64,000 bases of DNA from an uncultured Oscillospiraceae bacterium (GTDB taxonomy: Bacteria > Bacillota > Clostridia > Oscillospirales > Oscillospiraceae): NCBI GenBank assembly GCA_934573735.1, contig CAKTMC010000013.1, positions 1-64,000 on the forward strand, in the 5' to 3' direction. This document shows, in pieces, positions 1 through 8,834 of the stretch. The notes under the pieces are model-generated. The model ran no database searches. It was not told where the DNA came from and was given only the letters and a program-made list of their open reading frames with translations. Made by a program: the position numbers and the translations under genes. Position 1 is the first letter of the stretch. Each line of letters opens with the position of its first letter.

Positions 1-368
1 CAGACCGTTTCATAAGAAGCCTCGTTTCTGTAAAATATATATAGTACGATTTTACAGGCACAAGGTGGTGAGCTTATATACGAAAGAAATAATGATTATG
101 TACGGCAAAAGAGTAAACAGAGGAAAGTCCGTCTGTTTTCCTTTTGCCCTTTTTAATACGCCGAGACACCATACCCAAGTATCTCGTAATATCCCACGGA
201 ATATTGGTTCTGTCGGCAGCTATCGCCGGAATTGCCCTCGACGGTGCGGTAATATTCATCCTTTTCTGCTGTAATCTCCTTAGAGTAGGCTTTTCAAGGA
301 GGCTCACGGTGGACCGGGGCTGGGTCCACCGTTTGGGCATACCACCCCCTTGGCATAGAATTTTAGTT
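1..368. other. ICE non-coding stretch with hairpins and a start-less reading frame
   Basis: No convincing gene with a start codon was found. Three things are visible. A perfect 9-bp inverted repeat with a 12-base spacer lies at 28-36 and 49-57. A strong hairpin at about 309-334 has GGTGGACC/GGTCCACC arms. A minus-strand reading frame at about 165-305 ends in residues such as DEYYRTVEG and QYSVGYYEILGYGVSAY, whose composition looks protein-like. It is preceded in frame by a stop and has no ATG, GTG or TTG start, so it may be the tail of a decayed gene or a protein initiated at a rare codon. Confidence 0.4.
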
Positions 369-626
369 TCAAAGAATATAATAGCGATTGGAAGTCGCAC
401 TGCCGTTTTCACGGTAGTGCGGCTCTTTTCGTATGAGGTTTGCTTTTTCCAGATCCCGAATTGCCCGCTTTACGGTGCTGCGGGATAGCGACAGATCCGC
501 AGCGATCGTCTTGATCCCCGGCCATGCTTTCCGCTCCTGATCCATTCGGTCATGCAGATAGAGGTACACCAGCTTGGCTCGATGTGGCAGCTCGCCGTTT
601 TCATATAGCTTCTGAAAATAGGACAT
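369..626 (-). CDS. Small winged-HTH protein (RepA-N-terminal-like)
   Basis: This 85-residue protein starts 12 bases after the coupling-protein gene, with GGCGGTGATC as ribosome binding site. Its centre (about residues 35-65) reads as a winged helix-turn-helix: a GIKTIAADLSLSRSTVKRAI-type recognition segment followed by a basic wing. Such proteins occur next to traG in Tn1549-type elements and resemble the helix-turn-helix of replication initiator A proteins. The DNA it binds is unknown. A role in regulating transfer or in autonomous ICE replication is inferred from position only. Confidence 0.7.
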   Translation of the reverse strand: MSYFQKLYENGELPHRAKLVYLYLHDRMDQERKAWPGIKTIAADLSLSRSTVKRAIRDLEKANLIRKEPHYRENGSATSNRYYIL

Positions 627-638
627 CAGATCACCGCC

Positions 639-2462
639 TTATCCCGTCCGAAGAGGCTTTGGCGTTTTCGTCTGCTCTGCGATATGATTCAGCTCCTGCT
701 CCGGTGTCGCCTCCACCGGCTCGGTCATGGTCGGGCCACCGGACGCTGCCGTGCGTGGCTTAGATGGTGTTCTTCTTTCCTGCGGGAACTGATCCGTAAT
801 GGCATGGATCAGCCTTTCACGGGAGATATACTGCACCCGTCGAGCGCCCCGATCCTCCACGGTATAGACTTGGCTCGGAAAAGAGATGCCCCATTTCATA
901 AACAGCTTGAGCTGGGAGACAAACGGATGCGCACCGGTTTTCATCACAATGAAGGAGCCTTTCTTCATACTTTTCAGTTCATCCGCCGTCATAAGAGGCC
1001 GCTCCGTCATTTGCAGGCTCTGGGACGGATCGTTTTTGCTCCGGGATACGGAGCCGGTCATGACCGTGCGGGAGCCAAGCGCCTTGGAGATGACCTCCGC
1101 CGTTTCACTGGAGGGCGCAAAGCCGCCCGCAATGGTGAGCTGGCAGTTGTCCTGAATGATAGCTGCGCCCTCCCGGCCATAGTTCTTTTCCAGCTGCTGG
1201 TATCCCTGAATGATGGCAGCGATACTCATGCCACGAGAGCGGGACGCCGAAAACATCATTTCCACAGACTGTATGGGTGGAAGGGTGCCGAATTCGTCAC
1301 AGTAGAAAAACACACGACTTGGCAGCCTGCCGCCATTCTCGTCTGCCACAGAAAGGATCTCTCGGTACAGCTGCTGAATGAGCAGGCTTACCATGAAGTA
1401 GGCGTTGGGATTTTCCTCCGGAAGCACAAGAAAGATCGCAGACTTTTCATGGCAGAACCGCTCGGCATCAATGGCTGTGTCAAAACACAGGACCTGCTCC
1501 ATCTCACTGTCGAGAAATGCGTTCAGGCGGGACATGGCGGTACTCATGATGCTGGCCATCGCTTGGTCGCCGGTAGACAGCGCTGCGCCGGAAAACCAGC
1601 GTGCCTTATGATCCGGCGGCAGGCGATCCATGAGGAGCTGAAACTGATTTTTCCCTTTGACGCCGCTGGGAGCCATCAGTTCCTGTATGAGCTTGAACAC
1701 GGATACAATGTGCCGTTCCTCTGGCTGCGCGAACTCTGCGATCAATAAAATCACAGCGGTCAGAAGGCCCTCCGCAGAATCATAGAAAAATGCATTCTGA
1801 CCGTAGGCGGAGGCATCGCCGTCCCCGTAGATCAGTGTCTTGGCAAAGATCTTTGCGTATTTCTCCGCCTTGGCCCGGTATGCCACCTCGCCCGGATCCT
1901 CCTTGTGCAGATCCATATACTTGTTGACGAGGTGAAGCAGATTGTTGCCGTCTGACTTGGTGGGGTTTCGCAAGTCGATGACGGCCACCTGATATCCGTA
2001 CTCCTTGGCGATGGCTCCGTAATTCCGATAGAGATCACCCTTGGTGTCGGTAGTCAGGAAGGACATTCCCGAAGCACAGGCATATTCCAGATTGGGGTAC
2101 AGCCAGTAGGCCGTCTTGCCGCAGCCAGCGGCACCCACCATCATGCAATGCACATCGGCATCATCCACAAGGGCAACGGTTTCACCGCCTTTGTTCTGAC
2201 AGCCGACAATGATCCCCTGCGGGAACTTTGGCAGCGAGTTCTCTCTTGCCTGCCTGCGCCATTTCTCCGGTGTGAACGGCACCTGCCGATACACCTTTCG
2301 GATCTCGGCCTTGGTGGAGAAGCGTGCTGTGCCGTGCTGTCCGTCGCCTACGGTTTTGGATTTGATGTTGTTTAGATTGTAGATGTGTGCAAGGAGCGTC
2401 ACGCTACCCAGCACGCAAAACATGACCGTCGCAACAACGATCAGAGCTGTAAGGTTGGGCAT
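639..2462 (-). CDS. VirD4/TraG-type conjugation coupling ATPase
   Basis: This 607-residue protein is a type IV secretion coupling protein, which docks the relaxase-DNA complex at the mating channel and powers DNA export. One N-terminal membrane segment (about residues 5-28) anchors it. Walker A GAAGCGKT lies at 110-117, a FLTTDTKGD segment follows, and Walker B (RVFFYCDEFG) lies in the middle of the ATPase domain. The Pro/Thr-rich C-terminal tail is variable. The start has an AGGAGGAACCACT leader. It overlaps the upstream primase gene by 22 bases, so the two are probably translated together. Length and motifs are those of a full, intact TraG family member. Confidence 0.95.
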   Translation of the reverse strand: MPNLTALIVVATVMFCVLGSVTLLAHIYNLNNIKSKTVGDGQHGTARFSTKAEIRKVYRQVPFTPEKWRRQARENSLPKFPQGIIVGCQNKGGETVALVDDADVHCMMVGAAGCGKTAYWLYPNLEYACASGMSFLTTDTKGDLYRNYGAIAKEYGYQVAVIDLRNPTKSDGNNLLHLVNKYMDLHKEDPGEVAYRAKAEKYAKIFAKTLIYGDGDASAYGQNAFFYDSAEGLLTAVILLIAEFAQPEERHIVSVFKLIQELMAPSGVKGKNQFQLLMDRLPPDHKARWFSGAALSTGDQAMASIMSTAMSRLNAFLDSEMEQVLCFDTAIDAERFCHEKSAIFLVLPEENPNAYFMVSLLIQQLYREILSVADENGGRLPSRVFFYCDEFGTLPPIQSVEMMFSASRSRGMSIAAIIQGYQQLEKNYGREGAAIIQDNCQLTIAGGFAPSSETAEVISKALGSRTVMTGSVSRSKNDPSQSLQMTERPLMTADELKSMKKGSFIVMKTGAHPFVSQLKLFMKWGISFPSQVYTVEDRGARRVQYISRERLIHAITDQFPQERRTPSKPRTAASGGPTMTEPVEATPEQELNHIAEQTKTPKPLRTG

Positions 2463-3358
2463 AGTGGTTCCTCCTGCTGTAAGAATAAAAGATCCTCATT
2501 CCAATCCTTTTGGACCGGGACGAGGATCTCGCTTGGGATACCGTATTCCTTTAATTTTTCCGCAATACGCCTTGCCGCTGCTTGCCCCGGCTCATCGTGA
2601 TCGAGGCAAAGACAGACTCGCCGGATGGCGGGGTTATCTTTCATCATCTGCCAGAGCACCTGATCGGACACACCGCAGGCTGCGGCATAGCTGTGTGCCT
2701 GCCAATTCTCTTTGTGCAGGGAGAGAAAGCTCAGCAGGTCGATGGGCGCTTCAAATAAATAGAGGCAGTCACTTTTCCCATGCCAATGAAAGGCATACTC
2801 CGGCAGGCTGCCGTCCTGATTGCCCTTGTAGGTGCTCTGGGAACCGCTGCCGCGTTTATGCGCATGACGGGGTACCCCGTCCCGATCATAACCGACGAAT
2901 ACGGCGTTATGGTAAGGCGCGGATTCATAGATCATATTCTTCTGCGCAAACACATTTACTACATCCCGGTCAAGGCCACGACAGCGCAGCAGGTACGCAT
3001 AAACACGACGCATATTCTCGTTTTTCTCCGGGAGCACAAATGGTTTGGACGGTTGCCTCTGCACCGGTGGAGACAGCGTTAGTGTTCCTCCGCATCCGTT
3101 CAGTAGAAATTCAACTGCCCCTGGATAGCTCTTGCCCATGAAGCGGCGCACAAAGTCAATGGCGTCGCCGCCCTCATGGTCATACTGGTGAAACCACAGA
3201 TTACCTCGGACCGTGACCTTGGCGCTGCCGTTTTTCCATTCGTATTCACTGCCGGAGCGTTTCAGTGTCTGCCCCTGCCTGCGGAGCAGCTCGGCAATAT
3301 CCGTTTGCCGAGCCGTCTGTTTTTGTTCTTCTGTAAAGTGTATATATTGAGTAGCCAT
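2441..3358 (-). CDS. DUF3991/Toprim primase-like protein
   Basis: This 305-residue protein has a zinc-finger-like N-terminal primase region (about 1-95, including WFHQYDHEGGDAIDFVRRFMG). A DUF3991 segment follows, and a Toprim fold sits at the C-terminus with the acidic CLCLDHDEPGQAAARRIAEK motif (about 250-270). Proteins of this build are encoded in most Tn1549-like ICEs and are thought to prime the transferred strand or support ICE replication. It has a clean AAGGAGGGGCT ribosome binding site and overlaps traG. Primase activity itself is inferred from family. Confidence 0.85.
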   Translation of the reverse strand: MATQYIHFTEEQKQTARQTDIAELLRRQGQTLKRSGSEYEWKNGSAKVTVRGNLWFHQYDHEGGDAIDFVRRFMGKSYPGAVEFLLNGCGGTLTLSPPVQRQPSKPFVLPEKNENMRRVYAYLLRCRGLDRDVVNVFAQKNMIYESAPYHNAVFVGYDRDGVPRHAHKRGSGSQSTYKGNQDGSLPEYAFHWHGKSDCLYLFEAPIDLLSFLSLHKENWQAHSYAAACGVSDQVLWQMMKDNPAIRRVCLCLDHDEPGQAAARRIAEKLKEYGIPSEILVPVQKDWNEDLLFLQQEEPLCPTLQL

Positions 3359-3424
3359 AGCCCCTCCTTGCCAAAGCAGCCGCCCGCATCATAGTGATAC
3401 GGGCGGCTGCTGATCTTGATTTGT

Positions 3425-3727
3425 TTACTTGTCGAGCTGCGGAAGAATGAGCGGAGCTGTCTTGTCCTTGCCGTGGATCTCGACCATGAGATTGATCCCG
3501 AAGCGGACACCCTCGGCATAGGTGCAGCGGCACTCATCCTCGGCGATCGACAGACAGAGTGCATTCAGCTCGGTGAGCAGCTCCTGCCGATCTGCGGGCA
3601 GTGCCTCTCGGATACTTTGCATGATACGGGCTTTCTCCTGCAGCTTTTCTCGGTATTCCTCCGTATCGGGAACTGCCGTTTCGGACGGGATGATCTCACC
3701 GTCATATAACTTTTCCAGAATAGTCAT
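3425..3727 (-). CDS. DUF6809-like small ICE protein
   Basis: This acidic, helical protein of 100 residues begins MTILEKLYDGEIIP. The start at 3727 is chosen because it follows an excellent AGGAGGTGTTACC site; an upstream in-frame extension lacks one. It contains EYREKLQEKARIMQSIREALP and a GVRFGINLMVEI C-terminal helix typical of the DUF6809 family, which is found next to relaxase genes of Clostridia ICEs. Function unknown. Its own promoter is likely in the 140-base gap upstream (see the promoter entry at 3746-3783). Confidence 0.7.
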   Translation of the reverse strand: MTILEKLYDGEIIPSETAVPDTEEYREKLQEKARIMQSIREALPADRQELLTELNALCLSIAEDECRCTYAEGVRFGINLMVEIHGKDKTAPLILPQLDK

Positions 3728-3742
3728 GGTAACACCTCCTAC

Positions 3743-3783
3743 TACAACGATACAAAGCTGGTCCTTGAAAGTCCAGCGAGAAT
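3743..3783 (-). promoter_or_regulatory. ICE promoter box, copy 1
   Basis: Reading the minus strand, TGGACT and TATCGT are separated by 17 bases. The 18-base stretch 3766-3783 (TGAAAGTCCAGCGAGAAT on the plus strand) is repeated exactly at 20306-20323. At both places the box is followed by TTGTAG and then the ribosome binding site of a small gene. An A/T-rich run lies upstream. Conservation of both sequence and position supports a shared internal ICE promoter. The exact -35 and -10 assignment is an inference. Confidence 0.6.
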
Positions 3784-3867
3784 AGGCCATGAAAAAAGAA
3801 AATTTTGAAATGCCGTATGGGTTTATTATACCGCATTTTGCAAAGGAAAACAGAGCAGCCGGAAAAT

Positions 3868-6060
3868 TTACTCCATCCGCAATCCGTGCAGCTGTTTCTT
3901 TTCTTCGATTTTCCTGCGCAGCTTGCGGTCGATGGCCGCACGTTGTCCATCCTCTTTCTTGAGCCGATCTTCAAACATTCTGGCAAGCTGAGAGAGCAGC
4001 CGCAAGGACGCCATACTTACCGACGGACTGCGCAGCCTACCGCTGTAATAGCTTCGCAGCAGCCGGGCGGCATACACATTGCCTTGATCGGCGGCTGCCG
4101 TCAGCAGTTCGACCCCAGCCTCTATATCTCGTTCGACCTCTTTTCCGAACAGCAGCATCTTCCCAAGCTGATACTGTGCGTATTGATTTTTCTGCGCTGC
4201 AGATTCCCTGAGCCAATGAAGCGCCTTTTCCGCATCCTTTGGAATGCCGTCCTCACACAGATAGAGCCTTGCCAGCAGATACTGCGCCTGACTGTTTTTC
4301 TGAAGCGCTGAGGCTTCGAGCAGGCGCTCTGCTTCGGCCAGATCCTTTTTCGTATGCTCTCCACGAAAGAAAAACTTGCCGAGAAGGTACTGTGCCCACA
4401 TATTGCTGCGCTCTGCGGACTCTTTCAGCAGGCGGACCGCCTTGTGCTCGTCGCTGACGCTTGCCTGCCCGGCAAGATGCATTTTGGCAAGAGAGTATTT
4501 GGCATAGCTGCTGCCTTGCGCGGATGCTTTTTCAAACAGTGCCTCCGCCTGCGCCAGATCCTGCTCGACCAGTTCTCCTTTGAGATAGACCTTGCCCAAA
4601 AGATACTGTGCGCAGTCGTTGTTCTGCTGCTCGGCCTGCCATGCACGCTGCAGGCCATAGGCTACATTCTGCTCCACCTCCGTCCCAGCCAGATACAGCT
4701 TTCCTAGTCGGTACTGCGCATACTCATAGCCTTGGTCTGCCGAAAGCTCCAGCCAGCGCACTGCCTCCACCGGGTCATAGATCGGGCTGTCCTTGTCCAA
4801 GTATAATTTTGCCTTGCGATACTGAAACAGAGGATCATCCGGATCGTTCCACTTTTTCTTTCCAGCGTTCTCCTGCGGAGCTTCTTCCTCCGGAGGCTCC
4901 GGTGCATCCTCCTCTGGATCCGAAAGACTGTCCTCGAAGGTGATGCGGTCATACAAAATGTTCAGGGACTCTTGAATGACCGCATTTTTGATCGCCTTGA
5001 ATTCCTTGTTCTGCGACAGCGGGATGCGCTGTTCCGGCGTATCCTGATAAGTTCCGATGATCGTATCCCGCTGCGCGTACCACAGATCATAAAGCGCAGC
5101 GATCTCCGGATTCTTGGCCAGCTCGTCCACGACGGCGTTGACCAGATTGCGCCCGGCCTGCGGCAGATAGCCGTAGACCTTTTTGCCCTTGTGGTTCTGT
5201 AGCTGCCGGGATAATTTCAGAAGTAGCTCCGTGACCACCGGATCGTCATAGCTGCCGGAGTTGATGCGGGCAATGATGTCCGAGAGAATGTCCCGACTGC
5301 GCCCGGTCAGCTCATTGCGCTGATTGGTCTGCTCTACATAGACCTGCAAGAGATCATGGCGAAAGATCTGCTTTGCAAAGGCCGCCTTGAGATTGCAAAT
5401 CCCCTGCTTGGTGAGATAGGGTTCTTTGCCGGTGGAGTAGACCACCATATGCACATGGGGATGATAGCTCTCATCGTGATAGGCGGCATACCATTTCAGA
5501 TCCGTCAACGGGATCTTCATGTTCTCCGCAATGGTTTCCGCCTGAGAGCGCAGGAGATTTCTCCAAGCATAGGCATTGTCGTAACCAAGACGGGCCGCAT
5601 CCTCCCGGCGCAGAGAAATGATATGCGTCCACACGTTGCCGTCGTGATTTGCAACCTCTGCCGCCACTTGAGAAAGGTTGATCGGCACATCCGCATCGGT
5701 AAATAAACCGTGTGCGCCGTGCCGCTCGGCACGAGGGCGCTTGGCAATATACGAAACATAGTTTTCCCGTTTGCCGATAAGATCCACATTGTCATCGATG
5801 GCGCGGGAGATCAGCTCGGAAGCGGTTCCCTTATCGGGCTTGGCAAGGTAATCGGTATATTCAAAGCTGTCTTTCACTTCCGGAAAGTCCCGCAGGAGAT
5901 CGGCGATCAGTTTTTTCTGCTCTTTAGTCGCAGGCTGACGCTTCCATGTGTCATCGATCTTCTGCACACCCTCGCGCTTTGCGATATACTGAATAAGATG
6001 CTCGGAGTGCTGCTTGCTGCCCGCACGGAGATACCGGCTTTTCAAAATGATCCGCGCCAT
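3868..6060 (-). CDS. MobP-type relaxase with C-terminal Sel1-like repeats
   Basis: This is a 730-residue relaxase that should nick oriT and stay covalently attached to the transferred strand. The N-terminal half (about 1-330) has the HUH signature HDESYHPHVHMVV with His195, His200, His202 and His204 as metal-ligand candidates, plus a candidate catalytic Tyr region near the N-terminus. It resembles the MobL/MobP3 relaxases of Firmicutes ICEs. From about 420 to 690 the protein carries some seven Sel1/TPR-like helical repeats with the recurring pattern AQYLLGKLYLxG, after an acidic Pro/Glu linker. It overlaps the upstream relaxosome gene by one base (TGATG). The repeats probably mediate protein contacts. 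Confidence 0.9.
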   Translation of the reverse strand: MARIILKSRYLRAGSKQHSEHLIQYIAKREGVQKIDDTWKRQPATKEQKKLIADLLRDFPEVKDSFEYTDYLAKPDKGTASELISRAIDDNVDLIGKRENYVSYIAKRPRAERHGAHGLFTDADVPINLSQVAAEVANHDGNVWTHIISLRREDAARLGYDNAYAWRNLLRSQAETIAENMKIPLTDLKWYAAYHDESYHPHVHMVVYSTGKEPYLTKQGICNLKAAFAKQIFRHDLLQVYVEQTNQRNELTGRSRDILSDIIARINSGSYDDPVVTELLLKLSRQLQNHKGKKVYGYLPQAGRNLVNAVVDELAKNPEIAALYDLWYAQRDTIIGTYQDTPEQRIPLSQNKEFKAIKNAVIQESLNILYDRITFEDSLSDPEEDAPEPPEEEAPQENAGKKKWNDPDDPLFQYRKAKLYLDKDSPIYDPVEAVRWLELSADQGYEYAQYRLGKLYLAGTEVEQNVAYGLQRAWQAEQQNNDCAQYLLGKVYLKGELVEQDLAQAEALFEKASAQGSSYAKYSLAKMHLAGQASVSDEHKAVRLLKESAERSNMWAQYLLGKFFFRGEHTKKDLAEAERLLEASALQKNSQAQYLLARLYLCEDGIPKDAEKALHWLRESAAQKNQYAQYQLGKMLLFGKEVERDIEAGVELLTAAADQGNVYAARLLRSYYSGRLRSPSVSMASLRLLSQLARMFEDRLKKEDGQRAAIDRKLRRKIEEKKQLHGLRME

Positions 6061-6482
6061 CAGTCATCTCCGTTTTGGAATCGTACCGCATCTTCTAAGC
6101 GCACCGCGCCTCGCAGCCGTTTCACTTCTTCCACGCACAACCCGCGCAGCCGAGAGAGTGTGTCCTCATCGATCTGATTGGCGGCGGCAGTGACATGAAG
6201 CACCATGCACAGCTCCACAGCGATCTTGAATAGCAGCGACGCCATCCGATCCTCTAAAGAGTCGAGGCTGCCCTGCATGGTGGAGACGATCACGCCGGGC
6301 AGGTAGGCCCGGTACTCCGTGCTTGCCAGATACCCACAGTAAAACAGAATCGCTTTCTCAATGAATTCGCTGGGGCTTTTGCAGTTGTCGGCCTCATAAT
6401 TTTTCGATATTTTCTCCTCTGTAGACGGGTAGATCCACAGAGGGATACGGATCTTCTTTTCTTTCAGGATGTTCACCTCCAA
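6060..6482 (-). CDS. Relaxosome accessory protein (MobC/RHH-like)
   Basis: A small protein of up to 140 residues, directly upstream of and overlapping the relaxase. The N-terminus (KKIRIPLWIYPSTEEKI...SPSEFIEKAILFY) has the beta-strand and two-helix pattern of ribbon-helix-helix DNA-binding proteins, and the rest is helical. MobC-like proteins bind oriT and help the relaxase nick. The start is uncertain. The frame opens with TTG at 6482, but the strong GGAGGTGA site lies just after it. That would place initiation at a non-AUG codon such as CTG at 6467. Confidence 0.75.
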   Translation of the reverse strand: MEVNILKEKKIRIPLWIYPSTEEKISKNYEADNCKSPSEFIEKAILFYCGYLASTEYRAYLPGVIVSTMQGSLDSLEDRMASLLFKIAVELCMVLHVTAAANQIDEDTLSRLRGLCVEEVKRLRGAVRLEDAVRFQNGDD

Positions 6483-6807
6483 ACGCTTGGATTTGCGGGT
6501 GCTTTATGGGTGGCCGGTGTACCCGTAATCGTGGAATGCCTCATACAGGTGTACCTAAAGTGGAAAAGGTTAAAATGCGCAATCTCCTGAACGCAGTCCG
6601 CATTGCGGGCTGCTGTGGATCGGCGGGCGGCGTTTACAGCCACCCGCCTTTATCCTGCAACCAAATCGCAGGCGAATGCCAGCCGATTTGGCGCCGCATC
6701 CGTCTTGGCACACGCCCCCGTAAAGCCGCACGTTTTGCTGCGTTTTCACTTTGGCGGGTATCGTCCCGCTTCTCCGCCGAAAGCTCCACACGAGGCCACA
6801 CGGGGGC
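6483..6807. other. Candidate oriT region upstream of the relaxosome genes
   Basis: A 325-base gap, by far the longest in this part of the element, lies immediately upstream of the relaxosome and relaxase genes. It holds no credible gene. It contains repeated GGTGTACC words (about 6518 and 6549), an inverted repeat CGCAAT/ATTGCG at 6578-6583 and 6602-6607, and further GC-rich inverted repeats. A CCACAC/GTGTGG hairpin at 6796-6834 overlaps the end of the neighbouring gene. oriT sites usually lie here in related elements. No nick site could be recognised by eye. Confidence 0.45.
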
Positions 6808-7206
6808 TTACTGGCGGGGCTTTGGCTTGTGTGGGACTTTCCCGTCCAACCGGGTAAAGCAGCTTTCGGTATAGGACAGCCCGTGTCGCTTCGCAGCGTC
6901 GTCGAGAATGCGCAGCATCTCGGCCTCTTTGGGGCTGGCTGTGTCAGAAATGCCGTCGTAAAAGATCCATTCCGGGGAAGCGGGATCGTCCTTGACCAGC
7001 ACATCATATCCCTGTATCAGCGTTTCATCTGAGCGATAAAGCACGGCGTTCAGGCGAAGGCAGCCAACGGTCAGAGCCGCAATGACCATTTCGGAAAAGT
7101 CCTCCGGGGGCTGCCTTTTCAGTTGCCGGAGGCTCCGTTCATCCAGATAGCGCTCATAGATATAATCGCTGCCAAGCTGCTTTTGCAATTCTCTTTTGCG
7201 GCTCAT
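6808..7206 (-). CDS. Conserved ICE hypothetical protein
   Basis: A protein of 132 residues with a clear GGAGGGAATGCACCT leader. Its start overlaps the stop of the cyclotransferase gene by four bases, so it is translationally coupled to the amidoligase/cyclotransferase pair. It begins MSRKRELQKQLGSDYIYERY and has a central FSEMVIAALTVGCLRLNAVLY helix and a basic, Pro-rich tail. No catalytic motif is recognisable. I do not know its function. Membership of the amidoligase module is inferred from coupling. Confidence 0.65.
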   Translation of the reverse strand: MSRKRELQKQLGSDYIYERYLDERSLRQLKRQPPEDFSEMVIAALTVGCLRLNAVLYRSDETLIQGYDVLVKDDPASPEWIFYDGISDTASPKEAEMLRILDDAAKRHGLSYTESCFTRLDGKVPHKPKPRQ

Positions 7207-7808
7207 AGGTGCATTCCCTCCGAGAAATAGAACGGATCCGTTTCATCCAGTTCTGGTTCATCCTCGTCTAAATCCGGATCGTCATCTTCCTCCAGTCCGT
7301 CCCCGTCTGGTTCTGCATCGCTTTCAAAACGAAAGATGGACTCTTGGCGTGGCCAATGCGAGCCGTAAAACTGCACGGTACTCTCCCGGAGCGCCTGCTC
7401 CAAAGCGGCGGGATCCAGTCCGCAATCCTCATAACCCTCCCGGATGACATCGTAGTAATACGACGCTGGCAGGCCAAAGTCCATTTTGAGATTCATCACA
7501 TACACCATGGCTGTAACCTCTTTGCCGTCCAGCTGCACGGGCACATCCTGCTTGAAGTAGTGCGAGGGGTAGCCCTCATACCGGTCGAGTGCCTGCTCAT
7601 TCCGCTTGGAGATTTCCCACACGGCTACCGGCACCGACGCTCCATCCTTGGGGGCGATCGTAGCGTATGCACCGTGAGACTGCCCTTTGAATTGCAGCTC
7701 GAAGTTTTCGATCACACCTGTCCCGTACAGCCTTGCACCGGGACATCGGCTCGTCATTTGCTGAATATTCAGATTGCTGCCGTAGGCAACATATAGTCGT
7801 TTGCTCAT
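7203..7808 (-). CDS. Gamma-glutamylcyclotransferase-like (AIG2/GGCT fold) protein
   Basis: This 201-residue protein has the GGCT/AIG2 signature YGSNL at residues 9-13, which forms the substrate oxyanion loop, and a catalytic-type Glu78 in ALDRYEGYP. Family members release 5-oxoproline from gamma-glutamyl amines. The C-terminal third is a long acidic tail (EPDGDGLEEDDDPDLDEDE). It sits next to an amidoligase gene, an association described for GS-fold amidoligases and AIG2-like cyclotransferases by comparative genomics. The inferred job is removal or editing of a gamma-glutamyl-type linkage made by the neighbour. Confidence 0.85.
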   Translation of the reverse strand: MSKRLYVAYGSNLNIQQMTSRCPGARLYGTGVIENFELQFKGQSHGAYATIAPKDGASVPVAVWEISKRNEQALDRYEGYPSHYFKQDVPVQLDGKEVTAMVYVMNLKMDFGLPASYYYDVIREGYEDCGLDPAALEQALRESTVQFYGSHWPRQESIFRFESDAEPDGDGLEEDDDPDLDEDEPELDETDPFYFSEGMHL

Positions 7809-7820
7809 ATTCTTTCTCCT

Positions 7821-8834
7821 TTATCCCATCGACATGGTGAAAGCAGGCGTATCCTGCTCTTGCTCATCGGACGGCGCTGCCGGTTCGGACTCCGGCAGCA
7901 CCGTCTGCTGTTCCTCTAACCGCTTAGCGGCAAGCCGGGCTTTCTGCGCTTCGGCCTGTGCCGGATCCCGCCATGCAATGTTGCCCTCCAGATTTTTCAG
8001 CAGGTGCTGCCGTGCAGTTTTGAATTCGTCCCCGATCATACCAAGGCGAAGAAGCCATGTGCGGAAGGTGTATTTTTCATTTTCCGGATGGGTCTTGGCA
8101 CGGGATGCTCCACGCTGCACCAACGCCTGATGGCTGATGGCGAGGCAGAGCTGGATATAGCTTTTCACCTCACCGGCATGGAGGGTAGAATTGAACAGCC
8201 GGAATTCGATGGTGCCTTTAGAGAACACGCTGTGCAGATTTAGCGCATGGTAGCGGCTGTTGTCGTAATGATCGTATCGACCGCCCATACCGTTGTACCA
8301 CAGTTCTTCGACCTCATCCATGGTCTTGGGCCGCTTGTGATTCAGCTCCTCCAGAAATCGGGTGTCCGCTTTCTGACAATAGTGCTCCCGGTTGACCTTC
8401 ACCTGCAGCGTTTTATAGAGCAGGTCCTCCTTGGCGGCCATGATATTCACAATGTTGCGCAGGGTCTGTGGCGTATGCGCAGATGCATCCACATGAACAT
8501 GGATGCCGCAGGAGTCGTTGACTCTGGCGCCTCCGGTTCGGAGTTTACGCACCAGTTCCTGTACCGTTTCGATGTCCTCGTACTGGCAGATGGGCGACAC
8601 AAATTCCACCGAGTAATCCCTGCTTGCCGCTCGGTTGTTCCCGTTGCGGCAGCGGATGGAGGCGTCGCTGACCACTTTCCACTGCCGGTTTTGTTCATCC
8701 CGGATCGTATAGGCATCGTAAGCACCGCCCACATGGGTAGCCTGCGTAGCAAAGTGACCGGCGATGATCCGCGCTGCTGCGCTGCGGGTCAGGCCGGTCA
8801 TTTCGATCTCAATACCGAAGTTCTGGCTTCTCAA
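7821..8834 (-). CDS. Amidoligase_2 family enzyme
   Basis: A 337-residue glutamine-synthetase-fold amidoligase (COOH-NH2 ligase). The N-terminal FGIEIEMTGL supplies the metal-binding Glu9 and Glu11, a CGIHVHVD motif lies at 109-116, and KGTIEFRLFNST further on carries the conserved Glu and Arg. Family members join a carboxylate and an amine using ATP, in peptide-like tagging or small-molecule synthesis. The start is TTG, overlapping the previous stop as TTGA with GGTGATC upstream. The C-terminus is a low-complexity Glu/Pro tail. Substrate unknown; DNA-transfer proteins or cell-wall peptides are speculative options. Confidence 0.88.
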   Translation of the reverse strand: MRSQNFGIEIEMTGLTRSAAARIIAGHFATQATHVGGAYDAYTIRDEQNRQWKVVSDASIRCRNGNNRAASRDYSVEFVSPICQYEDIETVQELVRKLRTGGARVNDSCGIHVHVDASAHTPQTLRNIVNIMAAKEDLLYKTLQVKVNREHYCQKADTRFLEELNHKRPKTMDEVEELWYNGMGGRYDHYDNSRYHALNLHSVFSKGTIEFRLFNSTLHAGEVKSYIQLCLAISHQALVQRGASRAKTHPENEKYTFRTWLLRLGMIGDEFKTARQHLLKNLEGNIAWRDPAQAEAQKARLAAKRLEEQQTVLPESEPAAPSDEQEQDTPAFTMSMG

